64,000 nt of DNA from Lytechinus variegatus (Eukaryota; Echinodermata; Echinoidea; Temnopleuroida; Toxopneustidae): contig NC_054746.1 of assembly GCF_018143015.1 (NCBI RefSeq), forward strand, positions 42,350,201-42,414,200, in the 5' to 3' direction. The translations under genes and the position numbers were made by a program. Below, one piece after another: positions 1-13,400 of this stretch. The number at the start of each line of letters is the position of its first letter. The stretch's first letter is position 1. The notes beneath the pieces were generated by a model that was given only the letters and a program-made list of their open reading frames with translations, made no database searches and was not told where the DNA came from.

Positions 1-900
1 TGAGAGGGATGTAACTAAACGATAATTGATGCGAGCGCGAAGCGCGAGCGGAAGACAGCTGATACATTAGACCTAAAAACTGGACTCTCTATTCATGTTG
101 GGTAATTGGGTATCTTACTATAATGAGAGTGTGAAGCGCGAGCAGAAAATTATTGATATTCTGATTTGAAACTGAATAAGTCTAAGCACGTTTTGAATAA
201 AGAACAAGCTGCCCATAGCAGTAAACATGTGCGTGACATTTATATATATATATTTTTTTTGACCTAGCATATGGGCATTCTGTATACATTTCGTTTTTAT
301 ATGATGAAACCTGAAACCCTGACATTAATTCTAATTACATTTTGCCATCGAAACAAGAGTAAATTATTCATGAGTTCGCGAAGCGTGAGCTGAAATTATT
401 AATATACTGACTTGTAAAAGGATTGTTTGCAGTGACTCTTGAATAGAATATTTATCTCACCAATCAAATAATTCGAGCGCGAAACGCGAATTGATTTTTC
501 TTTCAGTTTGTGACTGAAAAGTTAGCAGGTTAACCACTTTTTGCAATCATAATTAGGATGAGTATCTAACAGACAATTATTGCGAGCGCGAAGTGCGAGC
601 GTTTATATTCAGACCATGACAGTTGAGGCCCGAGTTTTTTTTTCTACGAAGAACATGGAATTAGAACGCTAAGCAGGAGCTGACTTGTATACATACAGGA
701 CATTCAAAGCAATATTTTACCATCTACAGGCTATATAGGCCTATCTAAACACTTACACTGCGATTGCTAAGCACAAGCTGATTTTTTTATAATTATTTTT
801 TAGACATGCCAAACCTGGACGTTCTAAGCATATTTTGCGATCAAGAAGACAAGAACATATTTAAGAAATACTGCGCGAGCGTGAAGCGCAAGCTATTTTA
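1..900. repeat. Degenerate tandem array with GCGAGCGCGAAGCGCGAGC motif
   Basis: A GC-rich motif recurs in an AT-rich background. The best copies lie near 33-51, 131-143, 376-391, 474-491, 581-601 and 873-892, with decayed copies near 667-681 and 762-781. Motif ends are mostly 80-111 bases apart, suggesting a unit of about 105 bases with one copy lost near 250-290. Text after each motif is also related (a TTATTGATAT-like stretch, then GACCTAAAA-like, then TTCTAAGCA-like), so whole units are repeated and not only the motif. Related single copies lie near 60150 and 63892. No reading frame runs through it. Confidence 0.7.
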
Positions 901-1284
901 TATTATCAGGCTTTTATTTCCTTTTTATTAATCTTTGGACTTTTTTTATTCATTATTATTATTATTTTTTTTTAAAAGAGGACACCATTGGATTCCGCTC
1001 CCATTTGAAGTATTAGGGACAGCCGTCTCTTACCCAGGCCAAGGATTCCACTGACACCCCTCCCATCCCCACCACCGCCTCTATACACGACCCCCACGAA
1101 GGGGCTCAGCTTAGCCGATCGAAATCATTGGATCGGATCTCCGCAGTGGGTTCGTGAGTGCGCGCGGCCGTGTAGTGCATAGCTCCATGCATGCATGCAC
1201 CACCAAAATACCAGTCCAGAGTATAGTAGCAGACGACGATCAACTACCATTTGCGAGGAAATCTTTGCCGAAACGGAGGGCATC
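901..1284 (+). promoter_or_regulatory. Upstream flank and 5' leader of the nidogen gene
   Basis: The base composition changes from AT-rich to GC-richer near 1010, with runs of C. An inverted CCAAT box (ATTGG) lies at 1127-1131. No convincing TATA box is seen and the transcription start cannot be placed. The leader has an in-frame upstream ATG at 1195 that would add 30 polar residues before the signal peptide. The ATG at 1285 has A at -3 and directly precedes the hydrophobic segment, so it is preferred. Confidence 0.45.
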
Positions 1285-1470
1285 ATGAAACTTCTCCTGG
1301 GATTCTTAGCAGCTCTCGTTGCTGTCGTGCAATGTTTGCCTCGGGAACAATTCTTTCCTTTTGGAGATGGAACCGCCAACAAGAAGCTGAGTAGGAGAAG
1401 CAAGAAGACTCTTTCCATTACGTTCAGAGATCATTTTACATTTTTAGGAGAGGAGCAATCTGTACTTCAT
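1285..1470 (+). CDS. NID: Nidogen exon 1: signal peptide and start of NIDO region
   Basis: Encodes residues 1-62. A hydrophobic signal peptide ([17 protein letters not shown]) is followed by a FFPFG motif matching the LFPFG near the mature N-terminus of vertebrate nidogens. It ends on a codon boundary before GTAAGT. Confidence 0.9.
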
Positions 1471-4400
1471 GTAAGTTTTTACCAAAATGCTTTAACAAGT
1501 TACTACGTGTAGGCATGGAACAATGCACTCATTGTATGACCCGTTTTCAGGTGGATCTCATAAATAAAAAAAAGTGTGTATGCATACACACTTTTTTTAT
1601 TCCGAATCATAATAATAAAGTTATGAGGAGGATCAAAGGTAAGAACCAGTTGATATGGGTTGTTTAATCTGAAGTTTTTAATTTGGGCAAGGGTAGATGG
1701 GAAAACCACTGTTTCACATCACAAGAAGGTAGCCTTGCTTTGCCAAATGCCAGATTTATTGATTACAAAGTGGTTTTGAGACTTTGATTTTTTTCAGTCA
1801 TATAATTTATTTTGAAGAGTTCCTAACTTCCTATAAGAACCAACCATCAACAAATATACCAGTCTGATGATTTACATAATAGATCAATAACCAATTTGTA
1901 AACTTGTGTTTTCAAAATAATGGAATTTGTTATGTCTATATTAAAAGAAAAACATTGAATATCTAATAAAAGACCACTGTTGATACCTTGCAAAGGTGAT
2001 GTGGTGTGCCTGGGTTGGGGATTGAACAATAGACTTCAGACCACTCGGCCACGGCACCTCCACATTATTTTGATTCATGACTTTGACCTTTGATGGATCT
2101 TTGTAACTGTCACTGACAGGGGACAGGTATGATTAAGATCAACTTGAAAGTAAGGCCATCCAAATTAGACTCCTAGTACAGTGACATTGTACAGAGTCTG
2201 TTCGATCAAGGAGCTTCCAAGCTCCTTGGTTAGATCCTATATCATATTTTGGACACAATTTTCTTTTTATTACCTACCTTACCTACAATGGGTGTTTTCA
2301 AGTCTGGTGTTGGTGTCAATGTTAGAATTTGCATTGCTTCCCCTAGCTCCAAACCTATTCTGAGTTTGTTAAACTGATCCAGATTACAATATCGACATCT
2401 CAACAAGTGAGTGATTTTTCAGGACCATCCTCATTTTATGTGTGGTGTTATACTTGTGTAAAAATTTACCTAACACCAACACCAAAAGGTCAACACCGAA
2501 CTTTAACATTGACATTAAGGTTGTGATGTAACTGCTGGTGTATACATGGCAGTGTGATACATTTTTCCAATATCTTTGAACCTTTATTATTGAGTTAAAT
2601 CTTTCACATTTGAAACATCTTCCCCAGTGTGTTAGATTATGAATAATATGTGGGTCAGGGAGACTTGGCAAACTTGTTCTTAATACTTTAAGTTTTATGT
2701 AAATAAATGAAGTTTCAGGAAATATTGAGAGGTATCAAAGTAGTGAACGATCAGTCATATTGTTATGCCTAGGGGCAGTTAGATAGGCCCCTTAATCTTA
2801 AAGGTTAATCCTGTGCCAAAGAGTTCATTAAGTGTTTCAATGGAATTTAGATGGCCTCTAATCTAATCCAGTGTCTCGGAACACTGCACCTTGATTGAAA
2901 GGAAGACTTTTGAAAGTAATTTTTTTGAATGTGTACACACGTTCATATATGTAGTGTATGCTTGCTCTTTCATACTTGTTTGATATTTTTTCTTGTGGAC
3001 TCTAGACTACTTTAGTGTGTATGTGTGCCAACAACCTGTATCTGAAATAATTAGCCCTACTTGTAGCTTATTCCGTTAAGTACAGTCCTCTTCTATGCTT
3101 TTCACACATACTTTCCTTAACCCTGGGGAATTAGTGGGGCTCAGAATGGGGGGGGGGGTCTTAGCCCCACCAATATCCGAGGGTTAAGCTTTGCGCTCTT
3201 CGATTTCACACTACGTTTGAGCAAAGTTGGATAGCATGGTAAATAGTATGGTACTGTCTGGCCCTTCAAAAAAGCAGGGTTAGCTGGCTTATTGCCGTGC
3301 TAGCACTACAATTACAGTGCTAAGAAATACAGTGTGAAACAAAACTGAGCTGAGGAAAAGTGAGGCTAAGCATTAGCCAATCAAAGAAGTCAAAATTGCA
3401 CGTTAATCACGCTCTGTGTGGCAAAATCATTAATATTCATGAGCAGTGCGATATACCGGGGTTAAAGGTTAACCCTGGCTAAGCAAATAGTATGGGGTTA
3501 AGAAAGACAGTGTGAAAAAAATACGGGGGTTAAGGAAGTGCAGTGTGAAATGCATATTGGTAGAGTATAGTAGACCTTTGCATGGATTTGTCCTTGTTAT
3601 ACTTTATCATAGAAATGTGAAAGTAGATGTTGGTAAGAAAATGTTAAAGTACATGTTTGTAATCATGTAAAACACTTGAAAACTTATGTAGATGATATGG
3701 AACTTGATTTTCCTGAAATTTGAATGTTTTTGATATGTGAACTTTCCTTCCTAGACCTGTGGTTAAAAGAGTTTTTTTTAATTGGAAACATGATTAAAAT
3801 ATGAAAGTTATTGTAAAGCAGTTAGTTGGTATGTAGAGTAATATGATTTTTGAGTTTGGACTAACTTATTTCATGATCAACATAATTGGAAGCTTCGGCT
3901 ACATTTGCTTGCAGCTTAGGATTCATATTTATTTCGTGTATCTTTTGGGGTAGAGATGACTTCGACCAAATCTACTTAAATTACCCACAGGAAGTTTATT
4001 GTCTGGTGTTAGTCACTAGATTACCCCCCTTCTAGGACTCTACCTGATTGATATAGGGGTACACAATAGGGGATGTACATCGCTCTGAAAGGGGCGTGTA
4101 ACATACAGTAGTGCTATTGGTATCAAGAGAAGAGAAAAGAAAGGACATCCTCTGTCATTTTAGGGTCAGGTTTCAGGCATGAGAGCTCTACTATGACTCT
4201 ATTGACATGTTCAATCAATAGTCCATGGCTTCAGCTGCCACAACTCAATCTTCTCTGATTGTTCCTTTTAAAAATGTAAAGTTATTTGACACTTTCTTGT
4301 TGTATTGGCTATGGGCTGGCGTATATGTGGGCCAATCCAGTACTCACTCCACTGGTGAGCAATTCCATTTCACAACATTTATCAACCTGCTGTCCAAACG

Positions 4401-7400
4401 AAGGAAGAACTTCAATTTGCTTTGTGGTAATATTAAAGTACTACTGGGTAGACATAAAACCAACAAAAATATGCCGTCCATTGGTAAATTAGAGCTTGAA
4501 ATGTTGTGTGTCGTACAGGACATTTCTGCGTCCCATACGACACACAACATTTTCACCTATAATTTACCCATAATCAATTTTTTGGTGTCGGTCATTAGTG
4601 TTACACATGACTACCCACTATAGCTTTATCACTGACAAAAGAAAATATTTTATTGCTCAAACATTTGGCAATGAAACTAGAAATTGTCGAAATGTCCCAT
4701 AAGACATGTATGGAATTGCCCTGGTAGGGAATTGTTCCCTGTTTTGATGTCTGTTCACCAGGGGGCCGTTTCATGAAGCTGTTCATAAGTTAAGAGGGAC
4801 TTTAAGAATGACTGGTGATCCTTTCTTGTGGTAAGAGCGACTTTAATAGTTAGTGACTGGTACAGTAAACCTTTTTTACATGCTAAACCATCACCAATAC
4901 CATTTACCACAAGAAAGGATCACCAATCATTCTTAAAGTCGCTCGTAACTTACGAACAGCTTTTAACACCCACCTGTCCCCTGAATATGAAGAATGTAAT
5001 GCAATATTCTTCTTGTAGTTTGTGTAATTGTCATGTTAGTATGCAAGAAAGCTTTTAGGCCTGCTTTTTTGTGCATCATTCAGTGAGGTTTTATAAACGA
5101 AATAATACCATTCTTAAACGAGTATTAGCCTACTTGCCTCAGACACATTTTATTAAGTTTCATTTTTTTTATTATGGTTTCAAAAGTATATAAGGAATTC
5201 AATTACTTTTAAGTCATCTACATTTTTATGCAGAAACTATTTCATACATTTTGTGTGTATTAGTTTTATGGCAAGTCAGGAGATAAAAATATTAAACTTG
5301 GCTTAGAAACCAAACCTTTATTTCTCAAAATCAGTATGCCAGCAGGCCTTGATACTGTGCCCTTCTTATCAACCTCAAATCTAACAAATATCTTTGAATT
5401 CATATTGAATTTAATGGGGTCTTTTACCTCCACCAAAATATGATACACCTTGGGGAGCAATTACACAGCAGGGAGTTAACAAGAAAATTGAGGCTGCTGT
5501 AATATATCATTGAAGTATTGTATGTCAGCCCCACTTTGTCTCCTGGAAGTTTTGTGCTAAACTTCTGGTTGAACTTGTTCCATCAGGAATTCCATTAGAC
5601 TAGTGAAGCTGAAATCAAAACAGATTTGGCTTTGAGGAGGGAGTATAGGTATAATGCGTGATTGCACTCTCTTCTCACATGAGATATAAATATGTGTAAT
5701 TGGATATGAAATTACTTATAATTGTAGCACGATTTGTCTGAATCTGTGAAAAGATTTGTTCATCAAATCAATGTATTGTCAGACTTGTAGAACCATTGTA
5801 AGAATTTCTTTTCCCATGCCGAAATGCAGAGGGAGTGCTGTGAATTTCCAATTGAATGCTAGAATATAAATGGCAGTCAGTGTGTGTTGCAAAACACAGA
5901 CACTATGGAGCTGGCATGTTTTACAGGGTGGTGGGACAACAATAGAGAAGAAGTGGGTATTGTTCCATTCATAGCAATGGTTTGTAGCTTGGGCTGCTCC
6001 TCTGTGGTAGACTTTGTCAGTAGTAGCTTTGGCAGTAGTGTGAAGTGCTATAATAGTGAAGCTCTATAAACTCTTTATAGGAGTGTATGAATAACATTAG
6101 GTGAACAGTAGTTCACACTGTCATGGAAATTTGGATAAAGAGAAGTTTTCCATTTTATAAGTTGAAAACTTGTCTAAAGCCTTGGCAAATTTTCATTATT
6201 GTGAATACTGGTACATGTAGGCCTATACTGGAATATCATTCTAATCGTAATCATATAGTCCGCTTGTTGAACACTAAACTCAGTTTCGCCTGAATATCAT
6301 TATAAATAATTCTTATACATATTTACCTTGTTTTTAGCAATTATTTCATGTAGGGCCTATTTAAAAAATGTTTGTTTATAGTACCATTAATTTATCTTGA
6401 TTATTGAGTATTATGTTCATATTTGATTTCTAGTGATTTATTTTCCTAAGTTACTCTCACACTAGCCAGTTAACTGATTTTACCTTTTTTGATTGCCAAC
6501 ACTTCATTTAGTACAGAGGTTAAAAAACATTTCTTTTATCCAATTGTTTTTAAAATGCATAAATATGACATAATTATAATTTAGTAATGATGTTCTGTTC
6601 AATCTTCTCTGGTGGTCTCATTGTATGACAGTCTAAAATCTTTAAAATACATTTTTTCATAGCTTTTCAAATATTGTCTTACATTACCACTATTACCTTG
6701 AGTATACAATAATATTTTGAATTTATATTGTAATTATAATTTATTTTATTCTTTTGTTATATATTGCTTATTTGTTGATTTCATTTTTTATTTTCAATTG
6801 AAAACCTACGTCAATTCAGCCTTTGAGCTACAATCACATGTTTTTAATAAATCTTGAAATCTTGTTTAGTGACTTATTCAATTTTTATTAAATTTTCAGT
6901 GTTATTTGATTTTCTGTATGATTGAAATCATCTTGTTGTTGGGATGGACTTCCCTGAGGCTTTCAACTTTAATAATCAGACATGAAAACCTTTATAATTA
7001 GTATGCAAAACTTATCTGTAGAGTGACATTATTCCAATTTTGTGCCCAATTGAATTGAACTTTCACTGTTTTACTGTAATTTGAAAAAAAAATGTTATCT
7101 TACTTTATATTTGATTTGCATCATCAGTAGTCAAGTATTGGATGTTTGGTTTTTGAAACTTTGAATTATGATGTAATACTAAAAATTTCATGTTTTTAAG
7201 CCTTTAGTTTTGGTAACTCTCCCTACAGTTCCATTCACATTTATGATTAATATGTTTGCCCTATTAACAGTTATCATAATGTGAAAGATATGAAATAAAA
7301 CTTTATTCAATAATTCTTCAATTTGATAAAAAGTTACAGATTTTACATCAAAATTTATTTAGATCGTGTGTCCAATCGAAACAAAATAGCTGCACATTTA

Positions 7401-10400
7401 TGCCTTGTTTATATAAAAACCTAAAGCTTGGAATTGGATGAAAATATGTACTTGTATAATTTTTGTCTGTAGCTTTCTAGTATCCTATTAGAAAAGTTGT
7501 AAAGTAAATGCTCAAATGGTTGATTAAATTATAAAGAAATGATAGAGAAACTAAACGGATGCTAGATGCCAAATTACAATTATAATTGTTGAAAAAATAT
7601 TCGATACCACTACACGATTGTAATTCAAATTGATGATACTTTCAAAAGAATTTATAATTCACATTTCTGACATTTCTACCAAAGCTTTTAGACTTTTTAT
7701 TAAAATTCTTACATGTGTTAAATTTTTTAAATGAATGTGTAGACATTTCGCATTTGATTTGTTGTTAATATTTGTTTTTGACATTTATTTGAGTTTATTG
7801 TCTTTTAATCTTTGCAGATCTTACGTGATGGATATGTTAGCTTTTTTGAAGGCAGTGAGGTTGCACCTTTCCATACAAAGCTCAAGTTAATAAGGTAACT
7901 TGGAATATTACAAACATCTCTCTTACTAAAAGTTATTCCTGCATTTTAAAGGGACATATTATTTAGGCTAGTATATGACACTGTAACACAAGACAATGTC
8001 TTGTGCATTTTCTGAAGTCTGAAGTAAATTCACATATGACTTCTTGGATTCTGCAATCTGACTCCTTGAAGAGCTACATGTGCATGTTGTAATCTGGTTA
8101 CTCTTTATCAATTTATAATAAATTCTTTCTTTTATTTTTCCCGTTATTTGCAGAGGTAAAAGCTCTGTCTGGTATAGGAACACAGTATCACCCAAAGAAG
8201 AAGAGGAGATAAAACGTCTTATCAAGGGAAACTTTAGAAGTCGAGGATCTTTTGATGTCAACAACTTCAGTCCTTCCTCATTTGTCATTGTCACATGGGA
8301 GAATATGGCAATCAGAAACAGAGACAGCAATCATGAAGTAATTGGGGTAAGATATTGTACTGGTTTTCTATTAGCCTGAGTTTGCTGAATCTCAAGATTC
8401 TAGCCAAGTCATCCCTTTATTGAATAATGATAATAATAGTTCAGTTCTTGTAGGCCTATAGTGCATATCACATTTTGTCATAATGTCCCTATGCGCTTCT
8501 AAAGGACTAGGATAGGCTATTATTACCCTGGCTTTATCCCTGCAGCCTTGTACAGCGTGGTGGCATTTCAAGGAATAAATTCCTGCCAAGAACCCATTCT
8601 TCTCACCTGGGTTGAGTGCAGCACAATTTGGATGAATTTGTTGCTGAAGGAAATTACGCCATGGCTGGGATTCGAACCTACGCCCCTCTGTTTCAAAGTC
8701 AGAAGACTAATCCACTTGGTCACAACGCTCCACAATAAAATACAAAATACACAATCCACATTGGATAAAACACCCTCTGTGGGGGAAAAAGAAATTGGAA
8801 AAAAAGTCATCTCTTTAATCTTGAAGTTAAAGAAACCCCATCTCAATCAGTCTGGAGACTTTTCAAATACAACATTGGGTTACTGAGCATGCACACTTTG
8901 GATTTGTTGTTTAATTACTGTGTGATTGTATAGTACTACATGTATGAATAGATGAAACAAAGCAAGAGTTCATCTTTATTTGGGAATTGGCAAATACTAA
9001 GTTCACTTACAATCTTACGATGAATCCCACAAAATATCCAATAATTGCGTATCTTTATTTCAAAACAATATTTAAGGATATTACCTCAACAGAAAGTTGA
9101 TTTCAATAAAAAGAGAAATGAATCTTAGAAGCATATCACTGAAAATTTCATCAGAATTGTGCGTAAAATAAGAAAGTTGTGAACTGATGACATTTTAGAG
9201 TTTTGTTTGATATCACAAAAACAGTATTATGCACTTTCTGGTCGGTATGCAAATGAGGGGACTGGTGACGTCACCCTCTTATTTCTTCTGTACTTTTTTA
9301 TATGAAATTTGAAATACTATTTTATTTTCTACTCATTGTCATGTGAAACAAATTTTTATTACCCTTTGATTTAATATTTTACTGTTCAGACAAGTTGGTC
9401 CTTATTGTCAAATATGTAAAAATTTGAATATTTATAAACTTTTCAAACAACAAAAGAAATAGTGAGTGAGGGATATCATCGACTCTTATTTGCATGTCAA
9501 TGAGTTGTGCATATAACTATTGTGAAAAATAAGCAAAACTTGAGGAGGTTATATCTTTCTTATTTCAATAAAATTTCAGCATTATGCTTGTTTGATTTTA
9601 TTTCATTAATTCAAATCAACATCTGGGGTGTACTTTATCTTTATAAAGAGATCTGATTGCGATAATTGCTGGATCAGAAACGGTGGTGTAAATGAACCCC
9701 ACCTCCCCCCCCTCTCCCTGGGCTGATGCAGATGAGTTTAGATGAGTGGTGGGATTGAAACCAGGAATCATGGAGAAGTCCTCAAGGGATGATGAGGTTT
9801 TGCTTTAAATACTATCCTGTGCAGGTTGTGTGTTTTGCTATGTGACATCATGAATGCATGAAACCAAGTCTGGTGTTGTCAAGGGATGGAGACACTTACA
9901 GACATTGAGGCTGTTCTCACTACATTCCTAAAACTAGTTTACTGGAAACGAGTTTAGTGGAAACTAGTTTAACGCGTAATGAGAACGGTCAAAGCGGTCT
10001 TGGAAGCGATCTTCCAAACCAGTTTGGAAAACCACCTCGCGATGTAGTTTTCAAGATCGCTTTGCCTCGTTAAACTGGTTTTAGCGTAAGTGAGGACACA
10101 ACCGTTCTTCGGGAAGCGATCTTCGCACATTTTGAGCGCGCTACTCCACACGACAGGTGTAGAATGCCTATGCTGCGGTTTCGAATTTCGCGCGAAACGT
10201 GTCACCCCACTGAGAGCGTTTCCATAGCAACAAGAGCGCTTTACGTGAAGTGATTTTGAAAACCACTTTCGTGTGATCAAGTGGGAACGCTAGCAAAGCG
10301 ATCTTCCAAAGTGGTTTCCTGAATCTGTTTCCAGTAAACTAGTTTTAGAAAGCGTAATGAGAACGGCCTCATTTACTAAAGGTGATGTATCATCACAAAA

Positions 10401-13400
10401 CCTCAGGACAAGACTACAAAAAATGTCTATGTCTTGGCACAAACATGCAAGGCGTTATACCAACAAACTTGTAAATAGTACTCATTTGATTGGTTCATAT
10501 GATTCAGAAATACAGAACTATAAACATTTTCATCTTGGCTTGTCTGTATGTTTTATGATGACTCACCTTTCTGCAATATGTATAAAGGACAAGTCCACCC
10601 CAATGAAAAGCTGATTTTATTAGAAAGAGAAAAATCAAACAAGCATAACTTTGACAATTTCATCAAAATCGGATCTAAAATAAGAAAATTATAAGATTTT
10701 AATGTTTTGCTTAAATTAAAAAACAGTTATATGCACATCCTGGTCAGCATGCAAATTTCTTTTGTATTTTATTATATGAAATATTTTGATTTTCTCATCA
10801 TTGTCATGTAAAACAAAGTTTCATTTCTCCCTGAACACATGTAATTCCATTATTTTAACATTTTGTGGTTCAAGCAAGGTGGTCCTAATTTTCGAATTCG
10901 TAAAAATTGAGAAATATTGTATTATTCAAACAATAAAAAACAGAAGAAAAAGTGAGTGAGTGACATCATCGACTCTCTCATTTGCATATCACTGAGTTGA
11001 GCATAGAACTGTTTTGTGAAAAATAAGCGAATTTTAAAATATCATAACTTTCTTATTTACATCCGATTTTGATGAAGTTTTCAGCGTTATTAATGTTTGA
11101 TTTTTCTCTATTTATTCAAATCAACTTTTTTATGGGGAGGATTTAACCTTTAAGTATTGCATGAATTGAAAGGTATAAGAAATTTGCATGATATTGATTT
11201 TTATTTCTAAAAGAAAATAATCTTATTTAATCTGGCTATAGTGATGTAAAATCTAGAAATTGGCAGCAGGAAGAAAAATTAAAAGACAACTGTTGAGGCA
11301 TCTACATAATAATGGCAGTGAGTCCAAACTTTGCGGATGCATCATTATCTGAATAACTATTCAATATCTTTAAAATCTGATGTCATCCACATGAAAAGCG
11401 ACTTAGAATTACCCTCTAGTGTAATAGGATGAGTTCATTATTTATGAAAATATTTACCAAAGATTGGCAAATTTGTCAACGTTAGTGACCATTCCGAAAA
11501 ATTTGATACAAAAAATGTGGTACTGACCGATTCTATAGCACTTGCTATCCATCTGATATGAACATCTCACCTTTTTAGCTTGAGTTTTTGTTTAAATCTC
11601 CACACTTTGGTCTGCGAAGTTAGGTCACACCTTTTCAGAATGGATTTCCAGCACAGCGCGCATTCATCGATCGAAATAGAATTTTGAAATCGCGATACTG
11701 ACAAAACCCCTTGACCTACTTCACATTTTCTTAAATGGTTTTACTATCTTGCAGTCATTTTGGTAGCCATTTTCTTAATTGGTTGTGTATAAATTGTGAA
11801 TATTCATGTGAATGAATTTAAGCCTGATATATATTTTTGAAATGTTCATAAAATTTGGACAGCCCATCATATAGGCAAAATTCAAATGAAGTAGATGTAA
11901 ACCTGTTTATCATCCCTTAATTTGCACATTTGTGCACTGTGGCAAACTACCCACTTGCTCTGGTGAGTTTTATTGATAATATTATGGACCTACTAGAGAG
12001 ATCCATGATAATACTTAAGTGTGATTGAATGATTAATGATGAATTGAGTGAAGTCATCACTCTCTCTGGGTGAGCTTCTTTAATTTGATGCTTGTACTTT
12101 TTGCTTACTGCCCTCCTCTCGGCTAGACACAATAAATCTCCATTGACTTGTGGATACCACATGGATGGAGTTCCTGTTTGATGATGAAAGTTCTAAATAT
12201 AACTTCCTTTATTGAGGATTTGTACCTCAAGTAATGAATTTCAGATGTACATGTCGTCTTTCTGTTCCTTCTCATCTGTTCAAGTAGGTGTGGAATATAC
12301 CTGATCTGCTTAACTATATTTGTCAACAATTACATGTAGGCTAACGGAAAGTGAAATTGAGAGTTTCCTATCAGTCCATTCATACTAAGTAGTTGTAGTT
12401 GCAGTTTATTTGAAGCACATTTATAACCAATTAACCCATTTATTTATTTTTTTCCATTTTACTTTTATAACTTCTTGACAAAATATTAGGGCCTGTAAGT
12501 TAAAGAAAGGAGTTCTTCAATTATTGGACTAAGAAGTTGAGACTGATGAATATTTCTTCATTGAATGAGTAGAGCCTAGTCTTTTGTTTACATTCAGATT
12601 ATTCCTATAGAGGATCGCACATAATTTTAAATTTGGAGAAAAAAATGTATCTAAGGGCTATATGCCTCGGGAAGCTTGAATAAATTTGAAGATCACCAAG
12701 GCATCGACTTGAATACTCTATTGGTCTCATATAATTCTAGTACGTCAAAATAGTATGATATAGATAAAAACTAAATTAGACAAAATTGATGAGAGTATCT
12801 GCCCATAGGTATCATCTTTCCCTTTTAAGATTTGTGAGTGATTTATTTATTTTCAAATCTATTGAGCACCACAGTGGATATTTATTTCACAAACCTATTC
12901 ATGAATAATTGAACAAGCAATATACAGATTTCAGCATTTTTTTTAGTTTTGTTATCAGTTTCACATAAAAATATGCTTCAGACTTTGGACTCCCTGTGTC
13001 TGAAGCATAATTTTATGTGAAAAGGTTACACTTCAGTGAACTTGTCCTTGCTTAATCATGAAGTGAATATTAACTTAACTTGAACTATATTTTCATCAAA
13101 GGATTCTCTAAATTGACAGATGTCCCAATCCTGTATGAAATGGAATCATAATGCATTGAATATCACAAGCAGCCAAGAAATTGATTTCTTCAAAAACATT
13201 GCACTGTACCTGAAAAGTCTATCAAAATGCACCCTTGAAATTGGTTTGACAAGTAAATTGGTTATGATTTAATTTGTTCAAGTATATTTTTTTTCTTGTG
13301 AGAGCACCTCTTTGGTATGCAGTGTGATTAGATGGAATGGTAACCAGATGTGGGAGTGTCAAAAGCCAGATGGAAATCAAATCTAATGGTGGTGCGTTTA

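Noticed and set aside
1195-1284. Upstream in-frame ATG of nidogen
   Set aside because: It would put 30 polar residues before the signal peptide; the ATG at 1285 is the better secretory start.
4225-4623. 132-codon open frame on the + strand
   Set aside because: It runs through a foldback element; its C-terminal half is the mirror of the hairpin arm.
8548-8886. Open frames of 112 and 92 codons over a tRNA-like segment
   Set aside because: The segment is a tRNA-derived SINE, and the tRNA-like head is not an intact tRNA gene.
9969-10280. 103-codon open frame on the - strand
   Set aside because: It lies wholly inside a GC-richer MITE; no known domain.
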